Origin: Paenibacillus silvestris
GTDB lineage: Bacteria > Bacillota > Bacilli > Paenibacillales > NBRC-103111
Direction: 5' to 3'
DNA length: 64,000 bases
Assembly: GCF_009882985.1 (NCBI RefSeq)
Contig: NZ_WTUZ01000010.1
Span: forward strand, 558,352 to 622,351
The position numbers and the translations under genes were made by a program. Below the pieces are notes generated by a model that saw nothing but the letters and a program-made list of their open reading frames with translations, was not told where the DNA came from and made no database searches. Below, piece by piece: positions 9,961 to 18,214 of this stretch. The number at the start of each line of letters is the position of its first letter. Position 1 is the stretch's first letter.

Positions 9961-10814
9961 TAACGCTGCTCCTTCTCGGTTTGTAGGCTTTGCAAAACTT
10001 CAATCCCAATTCGCTTGGAGCCGATAGGCGCATGAAATACGACGCCGCCCCGTTCGCCGTGGAAATCTGAGCCTGCAGTGATGAGAAGTCCTGTGCGCTG
10101 GGCAAGTGCAAGATATCTCGCTTCATCTTCCGGCGTGTGGTCGGAATGGTATACCTCAATGCCGTCTAATCCTTGCTGCGTAATAGCCTCAACGAGTGCA
10201 TCATCATGGTATATGCCTGGATGAGCAAGAACGGCCTTGCCACCTGCTTCGTGAATCCACGCAATAGCCGTTTCTGGTGTGATCCGTGGCGGATTGGCAT
10301 ATGCGGCAGCACCTGTAGCCAAATACTTGTCAAAAGCTTCACTTATAGAGGAAACATAACCCTTGTTCAGCAGCACAGCAGCAATATGAGGTCTTCCCAC
10401 GGTATCCCCTTTGCGCTTAATATTCGCTACTTCTTTGAGCACGTCATCCATCGTAATGTCCAAGCCTAACTGCTGCAAGCGCTCAATAATCATGTCATTG
10501 CGCGTATTGCGGGTATCGCGCAATGATGCCAATCTTGTGAGAAACTGAGCATCATCGATCTGAATATAGTACCCCAGCACATGAATGTCTTGACCACCCT
10601 GAACGGTTGAGATCTCGACCCCTGGCACGACTTCAATGCCGAGTTTCGCCCCCTCTGCAAGCGCCTCATCCACCCCAGAAACGGTATCATGATCCGTGAT
10701 GGCAATTGCCGCCAGTCCAGCTTCATGGGCCATTTGCACATTAGCAGCAGGGCGCTGTGTCCCGTCCGAAGCCGTAGTATGCGTATGTAAATCCGCTTCC
10801 ATTTTCACTGTCAT
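9960..10814 (-). CDS. PHP-domain phosphoesterase (YciV/RNase AM-like)
   Basis: The 284-residue protein has the PHP metal-binding signatures ADLHTHTTASDG near the N-terminus, ITDHDTVSG, GVEIST, a central LAHPG, and the C-terminal SDFHG. Family members hydrolyse phosphate esters; several (YciV/TrpH) are 5'-3' exonucleases or nucleoside 3',5'-bisphosphate phosphatases. An excellent Shine-Dalgarno (AAAGGAGGG) precedes the ATG at 10812-10814. It is coupled to gtaB through a TAATG overlap, but I know of no specific link between the two functions. The precise substrate cannot be told from sequence. Confidence 0.88.
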   Translation of the reverse strand: MTVKMEADLHTHTTASDGTQRPAANVQMAHEAGLAAIAITDHDTVSGVDEALAEGAKLGIEVVPGVEISTVQGGQDIHVLGYYIQIDDAQFLTRLASLRDTRNTRNDMIIERLQQLGLDITMDDVLKEVANIKRKGDTVGRPHIAAVLLNKGYVSSISEAFDKYLATGAAAYANPPRITPETAIAWIHEAGGKAVLAHPGIYHDDALVEAITQQGLDGIEVYHSDHTPEDEARYLALAQRTGLLITAGSDFHGERGGVVFHAPIGSKRIGIEVLQSLQTEKEQR

Positions 10815-10853
10815 TTCTGTCCCTCCTTTATTCCCTTTTCCTTCACCGTCATT

Positions 10854-11765
10854 TTACAGAAAACGGCTCAATTCTTCCTGCCGTAAAAAGGTCATAAAAC
10901 TTACTGCGGATATAGGAAGCAGTGTGGAATTTAAGTAGATCGCATAGAAGCTGCGTTCAAACCTGATATTTTCAATCGTCTTCACTTTAAACAGCCCTAG
11001 GGTCACTTCATGCTTAACCGAAGACTGCGAGAGGATGGATATACCAAGCCCGGCTTCAACGGCTGATTTGATAGCGCCCGTACTGCCTAGCTCCATGACA
11101 ATCTTCATCGTGGAACAATCCATATTGCAGCGGGCGAATTCCTCTTCCATTACTCGTCTAGTCCCGGAACCCTGCTCACGAAGCACAAATGGATATTTCA
11201 ACATTTCTTCGAGTGTAACGAGTTCCATGTCTGCTAAGGGATGGTCTGCTGGCACAATGAGCTTAAGCTCATCGCTTAGAATCGCTTCCGTATGAACATC
11301 CGGATGATGAATCGGCGCCTCGACAAGCCCGAAATTCAGCTGATGCCCAAGAACCTCATCTAGGATCTGTGTCGTATTCATAACCTTCATGGAAACGGAG
11401 ATGTTCGGGTAATCTTTACTGAATGGGCCCAGGAGACGAGGTAAGATGTACTCACCCATCGTCAAACTCGCGCCAAGTTGCAGCCGGCCTTCAATCATTT
11501 TGGTAAACTTGGACATCGCAACGTCCGTTTCCCGGATCAGCTCAATACTATTCTTAGCAAATGGCATCAGAGCTCTTCCCGCTTCAGAAAGTTCAATTTT
11601 CTTGGTGCTGCGGTGAAATAACTTCACGCCGAAATAATCCTCAAGCGATTGAACCTGCATCGTAACGGCAGGTTGGGTCATATGAAGCGCTCCGGCGGCA
11701 TGTGAAAAACTTCCTTTTTCCGCAACGGTATAAAAAATGTGAAGTTGATGAAAATTAAGTGCCAT
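10854..11765 (-). CDS. LysR-family transcriptional regulator
   Basis: The 303-residue protein has an N-terminal LysR winged helix-turn-helix (FYTVAEKGSFSHAAGALHMT, then QPAVTMQVQSLE) and a type 2 periplasmic-binding-like effector domain (residues ~90-295). The open frame reaches 18 codons further upstream, but the ATG at 11763-11765 has AGAGAGGCGGG upstream and fits family N-termini (MALNFHQLHIF). It resembles the CysL/YwfK-like group, but the effector and target genes cannot be named. It is transcribed toward the PHP-gtaB operon with a 39-base gap. Confidence 0.88.
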   Translation of the reverse strand: MALNFHQLHIFYTVAEKGSFSHAAGALHMTQPAVTMQVQSLEDYFGVKLFHRSTKKIELSEAGRALMPFAKNSIELIRETDVAMSKFTKMIEGRLQLGASLTMGEYILPRLLGPFSKDYPNISVSMKVMNTTQILDEVLGHQLNFGLVEAPIHHPDVHTEAILSDELKLIVPADHPLADMELVTLEEMLKYPFVLREQGSGTRRVMEEEFARCNMDCSTMKIVMELGSTGAIKSAVEAGLGISILSQSSVKHEVTLGLFKVKTIENIRFERSFYAIYLNSTLLPISAVSFMTFLRQEELSRFL

Positions 11766-11877
11766 GAAAACCCGCCTCTCTTTGCTACCATTATATGAAA
11801 TTGCGCGCGCACAGTCCATTCAGACATAAAAAAGAGCATGCCACGATGGACACGCTCTAGATCCAGCTATTAGCCAG

Positions 11878-12315
11878 TTATCGGCGCTTGCGGCTGTTCT
11901 TGATCAACGTCATGCGCCGTGAATGCCTAAGCCAAGAATAATATGATTTCAAATCGCGGAGCTCCATGGTTTCGGACATTCTTCCGAGGAAGGTGACGAT
12001 GATCATCTTATGCAGCGGATTGCCCACTAGATCCGTTTCATTCTCCAGGTGAGAAAACTCTGCAACAACGACTAGGTCATCATCAATCAAATAAACATCT
12101 TCTTCATTTCGATAATAAGGGACGATGTTATCATTTTTAAGCTTTTCCCATAGAAAAGCACAGATTTCCTCCAGTGAGTTGTTTTCGCTAGAAACACGAT
12201 CGCTCCATCTCAGCTTCGCATGATTCGTGATCACGACATCCGCCACTTTCTTGTCACCCAGCTGCACGAAGAATGGTTCATAAGTACTCCATCTCCCCAT
12301 TACTTTGTCTTTCAT
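11878..12315 (-). CDS. Conserved hypothetical protein, unknown function
   Basis: I do not recognise this 145-residue protein. It is a compact alpha/beta sequence with a basic C-terminus (RHSRRMTLIKNSRKRR), no signal peptide and no membrane segment. The middle contains an acidic, aromatic stretch (YYRNEEDVYLIDDDLVVVAEF). The start is the ATG at 12313-12315, which has AAGGGGG at good spacing; a GTG two codons upstream sits too close to that site. The segment ITNHAKLRWSDRV loosely resembles stand-alone phage or toxin-like RNA-binding folds, but this is too weak for a call. Confidence 0.7.
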   Translation of the reverse strand: MKDKVMGRWSTYEPFFVQLGDKKVADVVITNHAKLRWSDRVSSENNSLEEICAFLWEKLKNDNIVPYYRNEEDVYLIDDDLVVVAEFSHLENETDLVGNPLHKMIIVTFLGRMSETMELRDLKSYYSWLRHSRRMTLIKNSRKRR

Positions 12316-12483
12316 GATCACACCCCCTTTCCTACAAAAATGAGTCCGCGTACCTATTCCATGAATGTATGTAAGTTATAGTTTACTTGATTATAACTTC
12401 TTTTCCCATGTAAGAATATATAAAATTATTAATAAATATTTGTGAATTCCTGAAAAAATGCTTATTATCTAAAAATTCAAAAA

Positions 12484-12510
12484 ATAAAAAAAGCTTCTTC
12501 CGAAGCTTTC
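12484..12510 (-). terminator. Terminator of ylbG
   Basis: On the minus strand GAAAGCTTCGGAAGAAGCTTTTTTT forms an 8-bp stem with a T run just after the ylbG stop. The AT-rich stretch 12322-12483 beyond it, upstream of the hypothetical gene, holds no other recognisable feature. Confidence 0.85.
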
Positions 12511-12526
12511 GTTTTGCACTACAGCC

Positions 12527-12790
12527 TCAAAGGGTGTAAAATCTAGTTTTGTCCGGCACATCACTACTGTATTCGGTTTTGATTTCGTTGCGATAAGACT
12601 TTTCTACTTTTTTGACGTAGGGCAGCTTAAGCAAGCTGCGTGTCGTCTCTTCAACTTTGCTTGCATGTATATAAAGAACGGCATAATTCATTTTTTTGGA
12701 TATGTAATGAAGCGAACCGAATCTTTCTAAGTTTCTGGCGGCCTTGATATCGTTAACCCAAATGATTAACCCGCTACGCTCAATCATCAT
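12527..12790 (-). CDS. ylbG: YlbG family protein (DUF2129, UPF0298)
   Basis: The 87-residue protein has the YlbG pattern: ERSGLIIWVNDIKAARNLERFG, then HYISKKMNYAVLYI and LPYVKKVEKSYR. The function is unknown. In B. subtilis ylbG lies next to ylbF; here they are on the same strand but separated by a plus-strand asparaginase gene. The ATG at 12788-12790 has AGAGG eight bases upstream. A strong hairpin terminator follows the stop. Confidence 0.92.
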   Translation of the reverse strand: MMIERSGLIIWVNDIKAARNLERFGSLHYISKKMNYAVLYIHASKVEETTRSLLKLPYVKKVEKSYRNEIKTEYSSDVPDKTRFYTL

Positions 12791-12837
12791 GATTGCAACC
12801 TCTTTTCAATAATCCTAGTATGGAGTGATACCCTTAT

Positions 12838-13842
12838 ATGAAGCCTTCTAACACCATTGTCCGCGTGTACCGCGGAAACATAACGGAAAGTATTCACCGC
12901 GTTCATCTCGCGGTTGTTAACACCAAGGGCTCGCTGCTGCACTCAGCAGGCGATCCGCAGCTCCTAACCTTCGCCCGTTCGACGGCGAAGCTCATTCAAG
13001 CGCTGCCGGTCATCGAATCCGGCGCGGCAGAACATTTCGGCCTCGGAGATGCCGAAATTGCTTTGTGCTGCGCTTCCCACAACGGGGAAGCTGAGCACGT
13101 GAACGCTGCCCAAGGTATCTTGGGCAAGCTCGGTTTCCATCATGAGCACCTGCAATGCGGTGCTCATGAGCCCTACCACGCGCCGACCGCACAAGCGATG
13201 CGCGAGCGGGGAGAAGCGCCGACCACGCTGCATAACAACTGCTCGGGCAAGCATTCAGGCATGCTGGCGCTTTGTGCGCATCTCGGCGCATCGCCGGATA
13301 CCTATATGAGCCTGCAGCACCCTGTGCAGCAGCTCATGCTGGACGCGGTATGCGCCATGTCTGACATCCCGAAATCGCAGATGGAGCTCGGAGTCGATGG
13401 CTGCGGAGTGCCGGTATTCGGCATGCCAATCAACCATCTCGCCCTTGCTTTCGCAAGGCTAGGAAGCCCGGAAGCGCTGCCCGAGCTCCGTGCAAACGCT
13501 TGCCAGAGAATTGTCGCCGCGGTGCGAAAATATCCTCAATACCTAGCAGGCAGCGATCGCTTCGATACGCAATTAATCGAAGTCACGCAGGGCCGAATCA
13601 TCGGCAAAATGGGTGCTGAGGGCATTTTCGCACTAACGGTTCCTGATAAGGGGCTCGGTCTGGTGCTAAAAATTGAAGACGGTAATCAACGAGCGCTATA
13701 TCCAGCTGTTATTGAAGCGCTGAAGCAGTTAGATCTGCTTTCGGCAGCCGAAGTCAGTCAGCTTGCTGCTTTCCACACGCCTACTGTTCATAACTGGCAA
13801 GGAACCGAGGTCGGAATTATCCGCCCCGATTTCCAGTTGTAG
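12838..13842 (+). CDS. Asparaginase II family protein (L-asparaginase-like)
   Basis: This 334-residue protein matches the asparaginase_II family (unrelated to E. coli AnsB), with RSTAKLIQALPV, CCASHNGE, LHNNCSGKHSGMLAL and the C-terminal KMGAEGIFAL. The thermolabile Rhizobium enzyme of this family hydrolyses asparagine. GGAGTG precedes the ATG at a slightly long distance. Bases about 12950-13500 are much richer in GC than the neighbours and yield long false frames on the other strand. It interrupts the usual ylbG-ylbF pair in opposite orientation, which suggests a later insertion here. Confidence 0.88.
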   Translation: MKPSNTIVRVYRGNITESIHRVHLAVVNTKGSLLHSAGDPQLLTFARSTAKLIQALPVIESGAAEHFGLGDAEIALCCASHNGEAEHVNAAQGILGKLGFHHEHLQCGAHEPYHAPTAQAMRERGEAPTTLHNNCSGKHSGMLALCAHLGASPDTYMSLQHPVQQLMLDAVCAMSDIPKSQMELGVDGCGVPVFGMPINHLALAFARLGSPEALPELRANACQRIVAAVRKYPQYLAGSDRFDTQLIEVTQGRIIGKMGAEGIFALTVPDKGLGLVLKIEDGNQRALYPAVIEALKQLDLLSAAEVSQLAAFHTPTVHNWQGTEVGIIRPDFQL

Positions 13843-13848
13843 CATCGA

Positions 13849-14298
13849 TTAACCGCAATTACCGCTGCAGCTTCCACCGGAGGAACATCCTTTGCCGGTT
13901 GGGAGCGGGTTATTGCTCGGAACTTTGATAGAATCAGATACGGCGTGAGCGATCGTCGTGGACACGGTGAACAATAAATCGTCCAATCGATCCTCCGCTT
14001 CTTTGAATCTGCGAACAGCCTCGACTTGATGCAACTTGTCCTGAACCTCGTTCACAGCAGCCAAAGCTTCATGATAGCTCGGGTGATAATGCCCGAAACG
14101 CTCACACTCTTCGAAAGCATCTTTCTTTCTTGCAAAGACGGCTTTAAGCTGTTTCACTTCCGCACTGTTCTCAACAGCGTTCTTCCAATATAAATAATCT
14201 GCCACTTCAGCAGAGGAATTAATCATGTCACCCATGTCATAGGCCTGCATAAGAACGGCCGACATATCGATCGTTTCTGCTTCCATTGTCTGTAACAT
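13849..14298 (-). CDS. ylbF: YlbF family regulator (Y-complex subunit)
   Basis: The 149-residue protein has the YlbF/YmcA fold: helical, with ERFGHYHPSYHEALAAVNEV in the middle and HAVSDSIKVPSNNPLP near the end. It ends with a Cys-rich tail (GCSSGGSCSGNCG), like B. subtilis YlbF. With YmcA and YaaT, YlbF forms the Fe-S-containing Y-complex that assists RNase Y in mRNA maturation and promotes competence, biofilm and sporulation. The tail cysteines are candidate cluster ligands. A longer frame reaches 14397; the ATG at 14296-14298 (MLQTMEAETIDMS) fits the family. Its best Shine-Dalgarno lies about 12 bases upstream, so the start is moderately sure. Confidence 0.92.
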   Translation of the reverse strand: MLQTMEAETIDMSAVLMQAYDMGDMINSSAEVADYLYWKNAVENSAEVKQLKAVFARKKDAFEECERFGHYHPSYHEALAAVNEVQDKLHQVEAVRRFKEAEDRLDDLLFTVSTTIAHAVSDSIKVPSNNPLPTGKGCSSGGSCSGNCG

Positions 14299-14380
14299 AC
14301 CTATGTTCAACTTCCTTCCTCTTAAAGAGTATCTGACATTTCTACTATACCACAGTTCCTCAAGAGTTTCTTCCTTTTCT

Positions 14381-16384
14381 CTATACTCCCTCGTCATTAA
14401 CTCCTGGCAAAATCAATTTCATTTCCTCCCAGTCCTCACCAGACCATGCAATCTCTTGTAGCTCTTCTAGACCTTCCAAGATCCAGCCTGAGCGTTCTTC
14501 CCGCAGATTTCGAGGGATTATGAAGCGGCTCTCCCCCTCTTTGCGCAGCTGCAAGCAGCTCTTCCATTCAATGGCCTTACGAATCATTTCTTTGCGCGTG
14601 GAACCATGGTACAAACGGAAATCTTGCAGCCAGCTTAACGGGATATCCGCCATATCCGGGTACAAGCCATCTCTTTCCGGCAGCTCGGCATCCATTTCAT
14701 AAAGTTGAATCGAATCTCTGGAATAACATAAACCGGACGTCTGATTTCCTGGTGCATTCTCTGCGTTGATGCCAAGATTATTTGCCTCTTTGCGGCTGCT
14801 TTTAGGGTTATATCCCATATTCTCTAAACATTTAGTAAGCTGAGCAAAATGCGCTTTGGGCACGATGAAGTCAACGGCGCCGATACGATTCTTAAGAAAA
14901 GGGTGGCATTTCTCGTTTCTGAGCAGGGCATCTGCGATTTCGTTCGAACGGCAGCGAAGCAGTGTTACTTCTTCAAAATGAATTTTGCCAGTCTGCTCAC
15001 CCCATTGACGAAGGGTCACAGCTACTGGCTCAGGAATTTCATAATAAGCATTCTCTTGCAGCATGGAGATGATCTCTTCACTACTTTGCCCCATTTCCCA
15101 GGCGCGATGAAAGCCTTCTTTTGTCATACGGTAAGTACGGACATGATCCGTTTGCTTAAGATCGGCGAACGCCGCGATCTCCCATTCTGTACGGAGCGAT
15201 GCGTCTGGAAGCAGCAGAATTTCAAAGTCAGGCTGCACATAAAACGAAGGAGTCTTCAACGGTTTTTCCACAGCCTCATCTTCCCATTCGCTCTTCGGTG
15301 AAATCAGCCATCGAAACCAAATGCCGCCTTCTTTGCCTGCAGCAAGCTCGACAAAACGGAAGCTCGACAGCGGCTCAATCCAGCCAGAAAGGAGGGCATG
15401 AGTAAGAGAATCAGCCTCTTTCATCTGACCGCTCTCCGCGCAGCATGTCATAATCGCTCTCACTACGGCACCTACTTCAACCCACCCACCCCTCTCTGCC
15501 CTCTCCATCAGCGCTAAGCCATGCTGTAGCCAGACGGGGGCAGGAAGCAGCAATTGACTCCAAACGCCATAGAGCGTCCTCTGCTGCCTCTCATAGGGAC
15601 CATCCAACCAAGCTAGGAAAGGCTCCTTGCACACGACTAGCTGATCACCATTCCCCGCAATGAAACCCATGCGTATAGCCATTTCTAGCATTAGTACTGC
15701 GCCATCATCGTAAATATCCCTGAACGCATAAGTAATACCCGCAGCACGAAGCAGATCGTTCGGAAGAGCAAGATGCTCGGTGAGCTTCACTATCTGTTTT
15801 TTATGTAAGGTCCCTTTATTGGTTAGCGGAAGTGAGGGCTGCTGCGAACAGGCCACAATAAAATGAAAAAGCTGCTGAGCAAGACCTCTCGGGTGTACGC
15901 TTATTTCTTCCTGCTGTGAACCATTCGTTTGGATAACCCCTGCTGGCAGCGGCTCTAGCGTACCTTCATCCGTATCAGTCTCAAGCGTTACAGAAGGAAA
16001 AAGCAGTCCCTGCCATGCGTCAAAAGCGTCCTCAGGCAGCACAAAAAGCCGCTCTCCCCAGGCTTTGCGGAAAGCGGCAATAACGCCTGCGCGTCTAAGA
16101 CCTACCAAGCCAATGGCTACTTGTGCGCCAGCCATCCGAAGGCCTGCTTGCTTCTCAAGCGCAGCGCTCGTGAACGATTCACAGCCAAACGCGGAAAGAA
16201 TAAGGCGGAGCGTATTTTTCTCATCTACGGACAGATGGGAGAGCAATCTTAGGAGATAGTTTCGGTTAGTCAGCAGTTCAGGCAACGCAACTCCTTCTTT
16301 GATGTAAGAAGAACACCAAGTTTGGCTAGAAATAAGCTGCTTCAGCGCCTCCGGCATTCGACTTACTACTTGCTCATATCTCAT
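14381..16384 (-). CDS. XPB/Ssl2 helicase N-terminal-domain protein, partner of adjacent XPB
   Basis: The 667-residue protein has no Walker motifs. Its C-terminal third resembles the helicase-associated XPB/Ssl2 N-terminal domain (FYVQPDFEILLLPDASLRTEWEIAAFADLKQ, split here only for reading; then YRMTKEGFHRAWEMG). The N-terminal part looks like repeated winged-helix segments (LLRLLSHLSVDEKNTLRLIL). The ATG at 16382-16384 has AAGGAGAAC upstream and overlaps the end of the XPB gene by 11 bases. Mycobacteria carry a similar adjacent pair (Rv0861c/Rv0862c). I infer a DNA-repair partner or regulator of the helicase; no catalytic site is visible. Confidence 0.8.
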   Translation of the reverse strand: MRYEQVVSRMPEALKQLISSQTWCSSYIKEGVALPELLTNRNYLLRLLSHLSVDEKNTLRLILSAFGCESFTSAALEKQAGLRMAGAQVAIGLVGLRRAGVIAAFRKAWGERLFVLPEDAFDAWQGLLFPSVTLETDTDEGTLEPLPAGVIQTNGSQQEEISVHPRGLAQQLFHFIVACSQQPSLPLTNKGTLHKKQIVKLTEHLALPNDLLRAAGITYAFRDIYDDGAVLMLEMAIRMGFIAGNGDQLVVCKEPFLAWLDGPYERQQRTLYGVWSQLLLPAPVWLQHGLALMERAERGGWVEVGAVVRAIMTCCAESGQMKEADSLTHALLSGWIEPLSSFRFVELAAGKEGGIWFRWLISPKSEWEDEAVEKPLKTPSFYVQPDFEILLLPDASLRTEWEIAAFADLKQTDHVRTYRMTKEGFHRAWEMGQSSEEIISMLQENAYYEIPEPVAVTLRQWGEQTGKIHFEEVTLLRCRSNEIADALLRNEKCHPFLKNRIGAVDFIVPKAHFAQLTKCLENMGYNPKSSRKEANNLGINAENAPGNQTSGLCYSRDSIQLYEMDAELPERDGLYPDMADIPLSWLQDFRLYHGSTRKEMIRKAIEWKSCLQLRKEGESRFIIPRNLREERSGWILEGLEELQEIAWSGEDWEEMKLILPGVNDEGV

Positions 16385-18080
16385 GCTGTTCTCCTTTTCG
16401 ATCTTTCGTCTCAGAACTCCAACGTGTAATGCGGTATTCATACCCTTGCTCGACCAGAAACAGTTGACGCTTCATGGCAAAATCCTGCTCTTTCGTATCT
16501 TCACTAATAATGGAATAAAATACGGCTGCATTCGCACCACTGCTCTTCGGGCGAAGAATGCGCCCCAGCCGCTGGGCCTCCTCTTGCCGAGAACCATAGC
16601 TGCCCGATACCTGGATAGCTACCGCGGCATCTGGCAAATCTACAGCAAAATTAGCAACCTTGGAGACAATCAATAGCGGCAGCTGCCCCTTTTTAAATTG
16701 ATCATACAGTTCCTCTCTCTGTTCATACGCCATAGAACCGCTGATCATCGGGGCACCAGTGTGAGATGAAATCTGTTCTAACTGATCAATATATTGGCCA
16801 ATAATTAATGTTGGTTCATCGACATGAAGTCGCAGCAAGTGATCTATCACCTGTTGTTTACCCGTATTTTCGCCTGCAATCCGGAATTGCTGCCTGGCGC
16901 CAGAAGCTCCATACAGATCGCGATCGCCTTCAGATAGATGAACACGTACTTCCTGGCATGTAACCTTAGCAATCCAGCCTTGCGACTCAAGTTCCTTCCA
17001 AGCCATATCAAACTTCTTGGGCCCTACTAGGGAGAAAACATCTTCCTCTCGGCCATCTTCCCTGATTAGGGTAGCGGTCAAACCGAGTCTGCGGGTCGCC
17101 TGAATGTCCGCCGTAGCCCGAAAGACAGGAGCTGGCAGCAGATGCACTTCATCATAAATGATTAATCCCCATTCTCTTTCGCTGAACAATCGCATATGAG
17201 CGAAGTCGTCTTTCTTATTCCCACGATGTGTTAGGATTTGATACGTTGCTATAGTGACTGGCCGTACATCCTTCGTCGTTCCGTTATATTCGCCAACCTG
17301 GTCTTCTTTCAGCCCTGTTTTGCTCAAAATTTCCCGCTTCCACTGCTTGACAGATGTGACATTCGACGTAAGAATCAACGTCGCGCAGTTGCATCTTGCC
17401 ATTGCGGCGATGCCAATCACGGTTTTGCCTGCCCCACAAGGCAGCACAAGAACGCCGCTTCCCCCTTCTCCGATGCGATGAAAGGCATCAACGGCACTCT
17501 TTTGATAATCGCGCAGCTGGAAAGGCTCTTCGATTGTTTCTTCATCGCGCAGTTGAATAGGAAGAAATTCACCGCTTCGGTAGGCGGCCAAATCTTCAAC
17601 TGGATAACCGAGTTTGATCAATTCTTGTTTTAACACGCCGCGATAAGCCGGAGAAATAGCAATAGCCCGCTCGCCGCGGGTATCTTCTAAATATTTTTTC
17701 AGCGAATCGTGCGCCCGTATTTCTTTCAACACGACCGTATCATCACTGACGAGATAGAGTTCGTTACCGACGTCTTCCATGCGTAGAATGCCATATCGGT
17801 TTGCGTATTTACGAATTCCGCTAAGCACGGAAGAAGGAACACCGAATTTCGCATGCTGCTGCAGGCAAGCTGACATTTGTTCGATTGGCATACCTGCAGC
17901 CGTAGCATTCCACAAAGATAAAGGTGTAATCCGATACATATGCAGATGCTCCGGGCTTTTGATAAGATCCGCGAAACGGGAGAGAACCCCCCGAACCGAC
18001 TCAAATTCAGGATGATGCGTCTCCAATAAGACAGACAAGTCGCTTTGTACGATCAGAGGACGGGTAGGATCTACTTTCAT
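16374..18080 (-). CDS. XPB-type DEAD/DEAH DNA repair helicase
   Basis: The 568-residue superfamily 2 helicase carries an N-terminal substrate domain (residues 1-190) and Q-like LRDYQKSAVDAF. The motifs follow in order: Walker A LPCGAGKTVIG, Walker B YDEVHLLPA, motif III GLTATLIRED (which includes the XPB RED tripeptide), a C-terminal RecA fold, and motif VI EAQRLGRILRPK. It is the bacterial counterpart of the TFIIH/NER helicase XPB. AAAGGAG precedes the ATG at 18078-18080. It is the first gene of a two-gene operon with the XPB-N-domain protein. Bacterial XPB proteins unwind DNA 3'-5' in vitro, but their role in cells is poorly defined. Confidence 0.93.
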   Translation of the reverse strand: MKVDPTRPLIVQSDLSVLLETHHPEFESVRGVLSRFADLIKSPEHLHMYRITPLSLWNATAAGMPIEQMSACLQQHAKFGVPSSVLSGIRKYANRYGILRMEDVGNELYLVSDDTVVLKEIRAHDSLKKYLEDTRGERAIAISPAYRGVLKQELIKLGYPVEDLAAYRSGEFLPIQLRDEETIEEPFQLRDYQKSAVDAFHRIGEGGSGVLVLPCGAGKTVIGIAAMARCNCATLILTSNVTSVKQWKREILSKTGLKEDQVGEYNGTTKDVRPVTIATYQILTHRGNKKDDFAHMRLFSEREWGLIIYDEVHLLPAPVFRATADIQATRRLGLTATLIREDGREEDVFSLVGPKKFDMAWKELESQGWIAKVTCQEVRVHLSEGDRDLYGASGARQQFRIAGENTGKQQVIDHLLRLHVDEPTLIIGQYIDQLEQISSHTGAPMISGSMAYEQREELYDQFKKGQLPLLIVSKVANFAVDLPDAAVAIQVSGSYGSRQEEAQRLGRILRPKSSGANAAVFYSIISEDTKEQDFAMKRQLFLVEQGYEYRITRWSSETKDRKGEQHEI

Positions 18081-18166
18081 TGGTTGCCATCTCCTTTCTC
18101 TCTAGTATGAAAAGAAAGGAAGGGATTTAAACCTACCTGGGCATATCCGTTTATTGACGAACAAGC

Positions 18167-18206
18167 AAAACGGGCAGCCCGGCGACGATCGCCTGACTAC
18201 CCGTTT
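18167..18206 (-). terminator. Terminator after the Gfo/Idh/MocA gene pair
   Basis: The minus strand shows a roughly 17-bp stem (AACGGGTAGTCAGGCGA with TCGCCGGGCTGCCCGTT, with two G-U pairs and one mismatch) followed by TTTTG. It sits between the oxidoreductase stop at 18215 and the XPB start. Confidence 0.8.
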
Positions 18207-18214
18207 GATAACTT

